Below are positions 1-8,454 of a stretch of DNA of 56,951 nucleotides, one piece after another (positions within the stretch are counted from its first letter, which is position 1; every line of letters starts with the position of its first letter). The stretch is from Gemmatimonadota bacterium (lineage in GTDB: Bacteria > Gemmatimonadota > Gemmatimonadetes > Longimicrobiales > Gaopeijiaceae): positions 1 through 56,951 of the forward strand of contig JAGWBP010000006.1 of NCBI GenBank assembly GCA_021295835.1. The letters are read 5' to 3'. The notes beneath the pieces are model-generated. The model saw only the letters and a list, made by a program, of their open reading frames with translations. It did no database searches and was not told where the DNA came from. A program made the translations under genes and the position numbers.

Positions 1-531
1 GCCTCCGTCCGCGTCCATCACGTAGATATCGTAGTTGCCTTCGCGGTCGGAGTCGAAAGCGATTCTGGTTCCGTCCGGCGACCACGAGGGGCCGAGATCG
101 TCGGCACTGTTGTCCGTGAGGCGCGTCGGGTTGCCTCCGTCCGCGTCCATCACGTAGATGCTGCGGAGGAAGCCGTCGCGGGCGGAGTCGAAAGCGATTC
201 TGTTCCCGTCCGGCGACCACGAGGGGCTGAAATCGTCGGCACTGTTGTCCGTGAGGCGCGTCGGGTTGCCTCCGTCCGCGTCCATCGCGTAGATCTCGAA
301 GTTGCCGTCGCGGTCGGAGGCGAAAGCGATCTCGGTCCCGTCCGGCGACCACACGGGGCTGACATCCGAGCCACTGTTGTCAGTGAGGCGCGTCGCGTTG
401 CCTCCGTCCGCGTCCATCACATAGATCTCGAAGTTGCCGTCGCGGTCGGAATCGAAGGCGATCGCGGTCCCGTCCGGCGACCACGAGGGGTCGAGATCGT
501 CGGCACCGTTGTCCGTCAGCCGCTCCGGCAG
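1..531 (-). repeat. Tandem 132-135 bp PD40 coding repeats
   Basis: The phrase encoding DADGG recurs on the minus strand at 1, 133, 268 and 400, so the unit is 132 bp (44 codons) with one 135-bp unit. Long stretches are near-identical between units. This implies recent amplification or gene conversion and a risk of assembly collapse. Each unit is one propeller blade-like PD40 motif. Confidence 0.85.
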
Positions 532-845
532 GTAGCGGACGGTCACCGCGAAGTCCTGGCTGGCCGTAAGCCCCCCGGGGTCGCGGGCCATCACCGTCAC
601 CATGGCGTTGCCTGCGGCGACCCCCGCGACGGCTACGGTGGTATCCGACATATCCGGCAGCGACGCCGTCGCCACGCCGGGGTTCGACGACGAAGCGGAG
701 TAGACGAGCCTGTCCCCGTTGGGATCGGTGAAGCAGGCGGCGACGGTGGTCGTCTCGCCATGGAGCCGCAGGCGGAGGGGGGCTCGGGCTCCTGGCTCTC
801 GCAGGCGGCGAGGGCGAGCATGGGGAGAACGGCGAGGCGCTTCAT
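1..845 (-). CDS. PD40/WD40-like repeat lipoprotein, frameshifted, 3' end outside window
   Basis: The start is the ATG at 845, followed by a lipoprotein signal ending in a lipobox (LALAAC). The reading frame then breaks in a run of six C (minus strand, near 775-780). Adding one C joins the signal to an open frame reading to the window edge. That frame encodes an Ig-like/BID-type domain (FTDPNGDRLVYSASSSNPG, then VAAGNAMVTV and ARDPGG) followed by at least four TolB-like PD40 repeats with the motifs SWSPDGTRIAF, YVMDADGG and LTDNS. Such proteins are secreted beta-propellers, often lipid-anchored, and their ligands are usually unknown. The break may be a sequencing or assembly indel in the homopolymer, a real pseudogene, or phase variation. 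The fold is clear; the function is not. Confidence 0.75.
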
Positions 846-1338
846 CGTTGAGCTGCTCCCGGCTTCGGGGTGGGTGAGCCGATAGCTTCCGATCCTCGGG
901 CGCGACGGAACCGGAACATTCCGATGATACTCGTTCCGACGTTCCGCAGGTAGTAGGAACATTGGACGGCAAGCTTGCCGTCCAATACGTCTGACGCTCT
1001 CCCGTCACCGCACATCTTCCATCTCATGCCCGTGCTGGCCAGGGGACGCCGCCGCTTCGAGACCGCCGGCTGGACGGACTTCCTCTTCCGTTACGATCGG
1101 CCTGGAACCCTCATTCGACCAGAAACGGCGTCAACATCATGAAGGGCTACATGGCGTCGGGCGAGTTCAGCTGCGGCAATGGAGAGCATCCGCGCGTTAG
1201 CCAGCGTTCCGCTCGCCATGGAACCTTGGGACCCCGTATGGCAGCGAATGGGACGTCACGCCGCTGTACGAGCCTCCGCGAGACGCTCAGCTCGACGAGG
1301 ACCGACTCCCGGTAGCCGCCGCACTCCACGGCTTGTTG
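846..1338. other. Non-coding stretch with palindrome and possible coding debris
   Basis: No complete gene is visible between the PD40 lipoprotein start and the DUF305 stop. The left part has several GGAAC/GTTCC words and a perfect 26-bp palindrome at 961-986. Around 1240-1335 one plus-strand frame reads like degraded coding sequence (YGSEWDVTPLYEPPRD), but it has no clear start or stop. I cannot assign it to a family. Confidence 0.4.
961..986. promoter_or_regulatory. Perfect 26-bp palindrome
   Basis: ATTGGACGGCAAG on the left is followed directly by its exact reverse complement, centred on AAGCTT, with no spacer. It lies about 115 bp upstream of the minus-strand PD40 lipoprotein start. It could be an operator for a dimeric regulator or an RNA hairpin in the 5' leader. 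No U-tract follows, so a simple terminator is unlikely. Confidence 0.5.
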
Positions 1339-2148
1339 TTAGCGGGAGTCGAGCGCTTCGAGCATAAGCTCCATGCGGCTGATCTCGGAGCGCTGGTCCA
1401 CCTGAATGTCCGACGCCAGCCGGAATACGGTGTCGTCCAGGGCGGCACCATCGGTCGCGAACAGCTCATCGACCATAGTGACGGCACCCTCGTGGTGCAT
1501 GATCATATACTCGAGCAGGAGGCGGTCGTACTCTCCTCCCTTGGCGCGACCGAGCTGTTCCAGTTGCCAATCGCTGAGCATCCCGGGAGCGTGCAGCGCA
1601 TGGGCGGCCGCACGCTCCCCGTGGTGGCCGTGGTAGTGGCCCGCCTCGACCTCGCCGGTCTCCAGATCCACCGTCGGCACATCGAGCCCCCGGTCGGCGA
1701 GCCAGCTCTGCATTATCTGGATCTCGTCGCGTTGCGAGACGAAGATGCGGGCGCAGAGCGTCCTGATCGACTCGCTGCCCCCGGCCATCGGAGCGAAGCT
1801 GGTCATCGTCAGCGCCTGGGCATGGTGCGCGATCATCCCGACCATGAAGCGGGCGTCGGCCGGATGGTGCTCGCTGGCCGCGCTCTCGACACGGTCCTTG
1901 TAGAGGGTCTCGAGACGCGCGGCGTCCTGAGCGCTGGGACGCCTGGGGGAGGCCTCCTCCATCTTCTCGCCATCACCTCCGGAGGCCCGCTCGGGCGCGC
2001 CGTCAACCGCCTCGGCGGCCCCCTCCCCTCCGTCGGCGGCACCAACGGGGGACGCGGACTCGACCGACGGCAGCGGCGAAGCCGCGCAGCCAGCCGACAC
2101 GACGGCGGCCGCGATCGCCGTCAGCACGACAAAGGCCGGACTCCTCAC
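1339..2148 (-). CDS. DUF305 family lipoprotein
   Basis: This 269-residue protein starts with GTG at 2148, and that codon overlaps the TGA stop of the upstream LVIVD-like gene (GTGA), which suggests translational coupling. A lipoprotein signal ends at Cys21 (VVSAGC). An acidic Ala/Gly-rich linker runs to about residue 70. Two DUF305 helical-bundle motifs follow: MIAHHAQALTM (His108-109) and MIMHHEGAVTMV (His218-219), separated by a His-rich stretch at 171-186. DUF305 proteins are secreted or lipid-anchored four-helix proteins, and some are linked to copper handling. Metal binding here is inferred from the histidines. The longer open frame upstream of this GTG is antisense-like shadow inside the neighbour. 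Confidence 0.9.
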   Translation of the reverse strand: MRSPAFVVLTAIAAAVVSAGCAASPLPSVESASPVGAADGGEGAAEAVDGAPERASGGDGEKMEEASPRRPSAQDAARLETLYKDRVESAASEHHPADARFMVGMIAHHAQALTMTSFAPMAGGSESIRTLCARIFVSQRDEIQIMQSWLADRGLDVPTVDLETGEVEAGHYHGHHGERAAAHALHAPGMLSDWQLEQLGRAKGGEYDRLLLEYMIMHHEGAVTMVDELFATDGAALDDTVFRLASDIQVDQRSEISRMELMLEALDSR

Positions 2149-4223
2149 TGCCAGACGCCCCCTTCTCCCAGCCGCCCGAGCGCATCCATCAACGCCCTGA
2201 CCTTGTCCGGGTCCGATGCGTTCGGCGCCGCATCGGCGAGAGCCTGGGCGACCTCGGAAAGCATGGCGCTCCTCGATGTGCCCGACTCCATCTCGGCCGC
2301 GTCGACTTGCTCGCGCGCCATCCCGATCACCTCTCCGTCCACCCCCTGGCTGCGTTCGAGCTGGTCCAGGTAGGCCCGCGCCAGGGCGAAGGTCGCCGGC
2401 CATTCGAAGATCGGCTGACCCTGCGAGTTCATCTGGTTGAGCTGCACCGACTTGGCGGCGTCGATCTCGTTCTGCGTCAGTGCCTCGCTCGGCAGCATCT
2501 CGAAGATGTCCAGCCCGCGCACGATCTCCGAGTTGACGATGACGCCGTTGTACCAGTAGACCGACCAGGACCCGCCCATGCGCATCCGGTCGGGGTCGAG
2601 CGGGCCACGGTCGTGGTAGGCGATCTCGACCGGATTGGCGGGGTCGGTCCAGTCGAAGATCGAGATGCCGCCCTGGTACCACCCCTGGACCATGATGTCG
2701 CGCCCGGGAATTGGGATCAGAGAACCGTTGTGAGCGACGCAGTTCTCCAATACGGTCTGGGCCACTGGCAGCTTGTAGTAGCTCTGGAAAACAAGATCGC
2801 CGTCCTCTATCGCAAAGATTGCGTTCGCGCCCCACTCCTTCGGGTCTCCGTCACGGCAGCGCGGCCCGCCGCCCCCGCCCCACTCGTCGCTGAAGAGCAG
2901 CTTGCTGCCGTCGTTGCTGAAGGTGGCGGAGTGCCAGTAGGCGAAGTTTGAATCGGCGACCTCGGCGATCCGCCTCGGATTCACGGGGTCGCTGATGTCG
3001 AGGAGGAGGCCGTACCCCTGGCACGCACCCCCGGCGAGCCCGATCGCCGGATAGACCGTGATGTCGTGGCACTGCGTGGGGCCGGTTGCGTCGCCGCCGC
3101 CGTATCGCGCCACCATCGCCTGGAGCGCGTCGCGCACGGATGCGCTGTCGGCCGCTGTGGCCTCTCCCTCGCCTCCGCGTTCGGCAACTGCGCTGTCCAG
3201 CAGCGCGTCCGTCACCTGTTCGGGAACCACGATTCGAGTGCCCCCCACCTCGACGACGAAGGCGCCTCGCGCCTGTGCCGCCTCCACCTCCGCCTCGCGC
3301 TCGGCCGCCGCCGCTGCGTCCACCGGCGAATCACCGTGCCTTGGCGGTGCCACCAAGTCATCGAATATGCGGGGCGAACTAACGATCGCCGCCGATTTGG
3401 GGTCCGCGAGCGGCACGCGAATGACCTCGATCCTGAAGAGAGCCGTGTTGGGGTCCTCCTGGGGCGATGCGCCCGAGCACCCCGGCAGCTCCTCGGCGGG
3501 ACGGACCGGCGCCGACCCGGAGACGTATATGTAGACGTTCTCGTCGTCGCCAGGGTGCTCCAGTAAGGTGTGCGTGTGCGAACCCCGGCAGGTCTGCACG
3601 TTGTGAATGTACTCGGGACTGGCGATGTCGGAGATGTCGAAGATGCGGATGCCGCGCAGCCGCTCCGCGCTGATAGCTTCCTCGATCGGCTCATCGCCGC
3701 AGTCGAGCCGTCCACCGAAGCCCTCTCCCGAGACGAAGAGCAGGTCGCCGTAGACGGAAACGTCGTTCTGCGAGGCTGGGCAGTAGTAGGTGACGACCGA
3801 GACCGGCTCCGTCGGATCGGTGATGTCCCAGACCTGTATGCCGTTGTAGTTCCCCTGGATAGCGTACTGGCCGCTGAAGGCCAGATCCGAGTTGGTGGCA
3901 CCGACGAAGGGATCCTCGGGCGGTGTGGTCGAGAGCAGCCTGAGGTTCCAGATCGCCTCGCCCGCGTCGAAGACGCCGGGTGCCAGGTCGATGCGCGGGT
4001 CGGGCGCGGGAGGATTGACGACGAGTCCGGGCGACGGAGCGTCCCGGGTGGCGAGCACCTGGGCGGCCTGCGCCTCCTCTGGATCGGCGCCAATTCTGCC
4101 GGTCTCCACCGGACCGCCGGAAGTTGCACAAGCGCCGGCTACGAGGATCAGGGCCGCCGGCGTGAGCGCGCCGAGAGCGATGCGGAGCGTGTGCCGAGCT
4201 CGCGTGGGGTTCCCAAGTGTCAT
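2145..4223 (-). CDS. LVIVD-repeat-like lipoprotein
   Basis: This 692-residue protein has a lipoprotein signal ending LILVAGAC. Its repeats follow the pattern 'LDISDPVNPRRIAEV', 'VWDITDPTEPVSVV', 'IFDISDIASPEYI' and 'IFDWTDPANPVEIAY', the signature of LVIVD/choice-of-anchor-B beta-propeller proteins. Between repeats lie HTHTLLEHP and CHDITVYPAIGLAGGACQGYG, and a variable Ala/Glu-rich insert sits mid-protein. A helical C-terminal tail of about 110 residues follows the propeller. The enzymatic role, if any, is unknown. Overlap with the DUF305 gene downstream suggests the two secreted lipoproteins are made together. Its 5' region faces the operator-like array at 4549-4597, about 330 bp upstream. 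Confidence 0.8.
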   Translation of the reverse strand: MTLGNPTRARHTLRIALGALTPAALILVAGACATSGGPVETGRIGADPEEAQAAQVLATRDAPSPGLVVNPPAPDPRIDLAPGVFDAGEAIWNLRLLSTTPPEDPFVGATNSDLAFSGQYAIQGNYNGIQVWDITDPTEPVSVVTYYCPASQNDVSVYGDLLFVSGEGFGGRLDCGDEPIEEAISAERLRGIRIFDISDIASPEYIHNVQTCRGSHTHTLLEHPGDDENVYIYVSGSAPVRPAEELPGCSGASPQEDPNTALFRIEVIRVPLADPKSAAIVSSPRIFDDLVAPPRHGDSPVDAAAAAEREAEVEAAQARGAFVVEVGGTRIVVPEQVTDALLDSAVAERGGEGEATAADSASVRDALQAMVARYGGGDATGPTQCHDITVYPAIGLAGGACQGYGLLLDISDPVNPRRIAEVADSNFAYWHSATFSNDGSKLLFSDEWGGGGGPRCRDGDPKEWGANAIFAIEDGDLVFQSYYKLPVAQTVLENCVAHNGSLIPIPGRDIMVQGWYQGGISIFDWTDPANPVEIAYHDRGPLDPDRMRMGGSWSVYWYNGVIVNSEIVRGLDIFEMLPSEALTQNEIDAAKSVQLNQMNSQGQPIFEWPATFALARAYLDQLERSQGVDGEVIGMAREQVDAAEMESGTSRSAMLSEVAQALADAAPNASDPDKVRALMDALGRLGEGGVWQ

Positions 4224-4548
4224 GCTGCCTGTCCTTTCGTGGTGGTCGGAGCGGAGACTATCATCGGTGGTGGCCGGACCCCTCGCAAGGGCGCGGAGCG
4301 GAAGCCGACCGATGCGGGGCGCGCCTTCGACACGCAGGCCTCGGGGTCGCCCTTACGGGCCTCAGGGCATGCCGGGACGGGGAGCGGGCCGCTCCAGCCG
4401 CCACACGTCGACATGGTCGAGCCCGAGGTCGTCCTTGCGGATGGTCGCCACCAGGTCCCCACAGAAGACGGGGACGGTGCGCTCCTCGTGGGCGACGGCG
4501 ATTCGGAGGTGGAGCGGTGCGAGGCGGCCGCACCGCCCCTCCAACTGA

Positions 4549-4597
4549 GTGTTCATTATGTAAACGCTAGTTGACATTATGGAAACTGCGCTTGTCT
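4549..4597. promoter_or_regulatory. Array of TGTAAAC-like half-sites
   Basis: Inverted 7-bp half-sites alternate with 4- and 3-bp spacers: GTGTTCA-tta-TGTAAAC-gcta-GTTGACA-tta-TGGAAAC-tgcg-CTTGTCT. The last half-site is degenerate. The TGTAAAC pair is an 18-bp near-palindrome. The same 39-bp layout is seen at 39021-39059 and 39635-39673. The array lies between the divergent LVIVD-like and GLPGLI genes, about 160 bp upstream of the GLPGLI start. The 21-bp repeat distance, two helical turns, fits cooperative binding of a dimeric repressor. Apart from this array I see nothing in 4224-4759. Confidence 0.6.
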
Positions 4598-4759
4598 AGT
4601 CTATCGTGCAGGCCGTCGCATAAGTGCAACCGGGAATATGGCGGGCTCGTACGGGGTACCAGGGCAACGTTGGGTCGCAGGTAGCTGTCATATTCGGTGT
4701 GGCTGCCGTATCGGAGCCGGGTCCGCACCCCGGAACGTCATCTGGAAGGGTTTGCCGTA

Positions 4760-5614
4760 ATGGTCGCTGTCACTCGCCGGTCGAAGCTGCTCGCGGGGGG
4801 CCTCCTGGGCCTCCTCCTCGCCCTCCCCGCAACGACCGAGGCCCAGCGGGGGAGCATCACCTACACGCGCTCGATGAAGCTCGACATCGAGCTACCGCCC
4901 GAGATGAGGAGCTTCGTGCGCGACCTGCCATCCGACATTTCGCACGAGGTGCTCCTGCGCTTTGACGAGACGGCGTCGCTCACGATCGCCCGGCGCGACC
5001 CCGGCTTCGGCGGCCGACGGGGCGCGCGGGCGCGGCGGGGCGCGAATCGGCGAGTCGAGATCGTCGAGTCCCCCCTAGGGCCCGGCGAGCTCGCGGCCGC
5101 CCTCTCGGCGGCGCAGGCCTTCGTTGGAGGGGATATAGGCGCGATGCGGGGCGCAGCGGCCGAGACCTACATTCGCTTCGCCGACGGCATCATGGTCGAA
5201 GCGCACGACTTCCTGGGGCGGCAGTTTAGGGTCCGTCGGGAGCGACCTGATCTCGAGTGGCGGCTCACTGGCGAGCAGGCGGAGCACGACGGCTACATGG
5301 TGCTCCAGGCCACGACCGAGCACGACGGTACCCAGGTGGAGGCGTGGTTCACCCCCGAGATCCCCTTACCCGGCGGACCCGATGTCTACGGAGGACTCCC
5401 TGGGATGATCCTGGTCGTCTCGCTGGACGGGGGCGAGTCGAAGTTCTTCGCCACCGAGATCGCGCTCGACGAGGAGGAGTCCGAGCCGATCGCCGAGCCC
5501 ACCGAGGGGGACGAGATGACTCCCGAGGAATTCGACCAGATGGTCGAGGAGAAGCTGGAGGAGTTCCGCTCGATGGCCGGCATGAGGCGCCGAGGCCCGG
5601 CGCGCGTAAGGTGA
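4760..5614 (+). CDS. GLPGLI family secreted protein
   Basis: ATG at 4760 is preceded by GGAAGGG at 4744-4750 and opens a Sec signal peptide (about residues 1-28, ending TEAQ). An upstream in-frame ATG at 4697 would place 21 extra residues before the signal and is unlikely. The family motif is present at residues 210-217 as YGGLPGMI. The middle reads like the usual beta-rich exported GLPGLI fold, and the C-terminus is acidic and helical (EEFDQMVEEKLEEF). In Bacteroidota such genes typically sit beside an outer-membrane beta-barrel receptor, as here, where the stop overlaps the receptor's GTG. The precise function of the family is not known to me. Confidence 0.9.
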   Translation: MVAVTRRSKLLAGGLLGLLLALPATTEAQRGSITYTRSMKLDIELPPEMRSFVRDLPSDISHEVLLRFDETASLTIARRDPGFGGRRGARARRGANRRVEIVESPLGPGELAAALSAAQAFVGGDIGAMRGAAAETYIRFADGIMVEAHDFLGRQFRVRRERPDLEWRLTGEQAEHDGYMVLQATTEHDGTQVEAWFTPEIPLPGGPDVYGGLPGMILVVSLDGGESKFFATEIALDEEESEPIAEPTEGDEMTPEEFDQMVEEKLEEFRSMAGMRRRGPARVR

Positions 5615-8445
5615 AGGCGGTGATGCCCGCTCTCCGCGGCTTGCTCGCCGTCTGCGCATTCGGGTTGGCCGGCACATCCGGGTCGCTCCAGGCGCAGGAG
5701 GAGTACCACGTCACGGGCATCGTGCAGGACACGGCCGGTGCACCCATCTCCGGGGCGATGGCCGTCGCGCTGACCGCAGCCGACTCGGTGCTCGCCAAAT
5801 ACGCGCTGACCACCGGCGACGGCAGCTTTCGCCTGGGCCGCCTCCCGGTGGGCGCGTACATCCTGCAGGTCACCCTGATCGGCCACCAGACGGTGCGCCG
5901 TCCCTTCGAGCTCGCCGACTCCGACATTGACGCTGGCGTCGTGACGATGCGGACGATGGCAGTCGAGATGGACCCCCTGGTGGTGAGCGTCGAGCAGGTG
6001 CCCTTCGTCGTCCGCCGGGACACGCTCAGCTACAACGTGGCGGCCTTCGAGACGCCGCCCAACGCGATGGTCGAGGATCTGCTCAAGCGCCTTCCCGGCA
6101 TTGACGTGGACAACGACGGCACGATCACCGCCCAGGGCGAGGAGGTCGAGAATGTCCTAGTTGACGGACGCGAGTTTTTCGGCCCCGACCCGACGATCGC
6201 CACGCGCAATCTGCCCGCCGACGCGGTAAGGCAGGTAGACGTCTTCGACAAACAGTCCGACGTGGCGGAGTTCACCGGAATCCCCGACGGCGACGACGAG
6301 CGCACGATCGACCTCAGGCTGCACGAGGACGCGCGCGCGGGTCGCTTCGGCAGGCTGTCGGGTGGCTTCGGGAGGGACGTGGACAACGATCTGCGATACG
6401 AGGGTCGGCTTAACATCAACCGCTTCTCGCCCACCATGCAGCTCTCGCTCGCCGCCAACACCGACAACGTCAATCGGGAGAACTTCGCCGCCAGCGAGCT
6501 CTTCTCGGCGCCAGGTGCGCTGGGCCGGCTGGGGGGCCTTGGCGGCCTGGGCAGAGGCGGCTTCGGCGGTGGCTCCTCGGGGGCTCCGGGCTTCACGGAG
6601 TCGCTCGGGGTCGGCCTCAATGCCAACCGGGACTTTGACGACTCGGGTTGGATTCGAAGCAGCTACTTCCTGAGCCAGATCGACAATCAGCGGGACCAGT
6701 TGGTCCAGGAGCAGGCCCTCTTCGGAGAGAAGGTGGCCTCGCTCTCTACCCAGACCGGTGCCAGCAGCTCCGCCCGGTCGAGCCACCGAGTGAATCTGAA
6801 CGCCGAGTACTCGCCCTCGCCCAGGCAGCGGCTGCGCCTCCGGGCGACGGCGACGGTCAGACGGGGCTTTTCGGACGCCTCGTCGGTCTCGGAGCGCACG
6901 ACCGTCACCGACCAGCCGCCACCGCTCAACATGGCGAACACCCGGAATGTGACCGACGGCGAGGAGTGGCGCGGCAATGCCCGGATCACCTGGATGCGCC
7001 GCCTGAGCGATGAGGGCGGGAGCATCGTGGCCGAGTTCCGAAGCGGCATTCAGGACTCCGACGAGGACACGGACCACCGTTCCACGATCACCGCGACCGA
7101 GCCGGGCGGCGCAGAGATCGTGCGATTCCTCGTCCAGCATCAGGAGAGCGATCTCCGTACCCTCGACAACTCGCTCCGTCTCTCGCTGACGCAGCCGCTC
7201 GGCGAGCGCTACACGATGGAGGCCTTCGGGCGGGCCAGCGGCGTCGACCAGCTCCAGGACCAGGTTGTGAGCGACGTGATTGAGTTCGTGGTTCCGCACC
7301 GGCCCGCCGTCAGCTCCGGCTTCGAGCGACTATACTCGTACGTGAACGTTGGGGCGCGCTTCAGCCGACAGGCGGAGGAATCGTGGATCACCGCCAGCGT
7401 GTACGGACAGCGATCTTCACTCGATGGCACGATCCTGGACCGCGACACCACCATCTCGAGTGGGTACACCCATCTGCTCGGCGAGCTCGACCTGAAGTGG
7501 CAACCGAAGGAGGGCCACACGATCAGCACGGGGTACAACACCTCCACCCGCGAGCCCTCGCTATACGAGCTTCAGCCATTTGTCGACAACCGCGATCCGA
7601 CCAGCATCTACATCGGCAACCCCGACCTGCGGCCGGAGTACAGCCACCGGCTCTCGGCGGACTACCGCTTCTTCGACGCCTTCAGCTTTGTCAACCTCTT
7701 TGCGAGTGCGAGAGTGAACTACACCGGCAACCCGATCGCCAGGGAGCGAACCTTCGACGAGCGCGGCATCCAGACGGTGACCCCGATCAACACCGACCCC
7801 GAGTGGGGGGGGAACTCCTTCGTGCTCTTCGGATCGCCAGTGCGTAGGCTGGGCGTCGATGTCGATGTGCGGCACATTGCCAGCTACTCGAGGGGCTGGG
7901 AGCTGATCAACGGTAGCACGAACCAGAGCCGCACGGTCGTCAATATGGCGGGCATCGGAGTCACGAACCGCAATAGGGACATTTTTGAAGTGCGACTGAA
8001 CGCAGACTTCACCTTCCACGACGTGGACTACTCGCTCAACCAGGACCTGAGCCGCAGCTACGTCAACAGCGAGTACTCGGCAGATGGGACCCTATACCTG
8101 GGGGGCTGGACGATCACTTCGTCGCTCGACTGGACCCGCTACGACGACGATCTCTACGGCCAGGGCGCTGGGAGCGGCGACGGCGGCTACTCGCCGGGCC
8201 GCGATGTGGCGCTCCTGAACGCCGGCGTCACGAGGCGGCTCCACGGCGATCGGGTCGAGGTCGAGCTGAGCGCCTTCGACCTCCTGAATCAGAACCAGGC
8301 CGTGAGCATCTCGAGCTCCAGCAGCTTCATCCAGGAGTCCCGGACGGAGTCGCTCGGGCAGCATGTGATGCTGCGCCTAATGTACCGGCTGGGTATGAGC
8401 GGAGGGGGGTGGAGGCGCGGCAGACCGGAGGCGCGGGGGAGGTAG
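5611..8445 (+). CDS. TonB-dependent-receptor-like outer-membrane beta-barrel protein (GLPGLI partner)
   Basis: GTG at 5611 overlaps the preceding TGA; ATG at 5623 is a close alternative. A signal peptide ends near LQAQ. A carboxypeptidase-regulatory-like beta-sandwich follows (VTGIVQDTAGAPISGA to LIGHQTVRRPFEL). Next comes a plug-like region (VEDLLKRLPGIDVDNDG, VLVDGREFFGPDP) and a long beta-barrel containing NPDLRPEYSHRLSADYRFF, typical of the OMP_b-brl_3 type. A Gly-rich loop (LGGLGGLGRGGFGGG) interrupts the early barrel. The C-terminal part ends near residue 944 with RLMYRLG and a short basic tail. It probably moves or exports a ligand with the GLPGLI protein; the substrate is unknown. Confidence 0.9.
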   Translation: MKAVMPALRGLLAVCAFGLAGTSGSLQAQEEYHVTGIVQDTAGAPISGAMAVALTAADSVLAKYALTTGDGSFRLGRLPVGAYILQVTLIGHQTVRRPFELADSDIDAGVVTMRTMAVEMDPLVVSVEQVPFVVRRDTLSYNVAAFETPPNAMVEDLLKRLPGIDVDNDGTITAQGEEVENVLVDGREFFGPDPTIATRNLPADAVRQVDVFDKQSDVAEFTGIPDGDDERTIDLRLHEDARAGRFGRLSGGFGRDVDNDLRYEGRLNINRFSPTMQLSLAANTDNVNRENFAASELFSAPGALGRLGGLGGLGRGGFGGGSSGAPGFTESLGVGLNANRDFDDSGWIRSSYFLSQIDNQRDQLVQEQALFGEKVASLSTQTGASSSARSSHRVNLNAEYSPSPRQRLRLRATATVRRGFSDASSVSERTTVTDQPPPLNMANTRNVTDGEEWRGNARITWMRRLSDEGGSIVAEFRSGIQDSDEDTDHRSTITATEPGGAEIVRFLVQHQESDLRTLDNSLRLSLTQPLGERYTMEAFGRASGVDQLQDQVVSDVIEFVVPHRPAVSSGFERLYSYVNVGARFSRQAEESWITASVYGQRSSLDGTILDRDTTISSGYTHLLGELDLKWQPKEGHTISTGYNTSTREPSLYELQPFVDNRDPTSIYIGNPDLRPEYSHRLSADYRFFDAFSFVNLFASARVNYTGNPIARERTFDERGIQTVTPINTDPEWGGNSFVLFGSPVRRLGVDVDVRHIASYSRGWELINGSTNQSRTVVNMAGIGVTNRNRDIFEVRLNADFTFHDVDYSLNQDLSRSYVNSEYSADGTLYLGGWTITSSLDWTRYDDDLYGQGAGSGDGGYSPGRDVALLNAGVTRRLHGDRVEVELSAFDLLNQNQAVSISSSSSFIQESRTESLGQHVMLRLMYRLGMSGGGWRRGRPEARGR

Positions 8446-8454
8446 GCTGCCCGT

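Noticed and set aside
1..531. 132-bp repeats as a CRISPR or non-coding satellite
   Set aside because: They are coding, in frame, with the PD40 motif SWSPDG in each unit.
1025..1335. Possible short gene before the DUF305 stop
   Set aside because: Protein-like stretches lie in different frames and none has both start and stop; treated as debris.
1333..2373. Long plus-strand open frame opposite the DUF305 gene, and similar long frames opposite or inside other genes
   Set aside because: High GC content leaves alternative frames open. These frames lack motifs, while the opposite strand encodes recognisable proteins.
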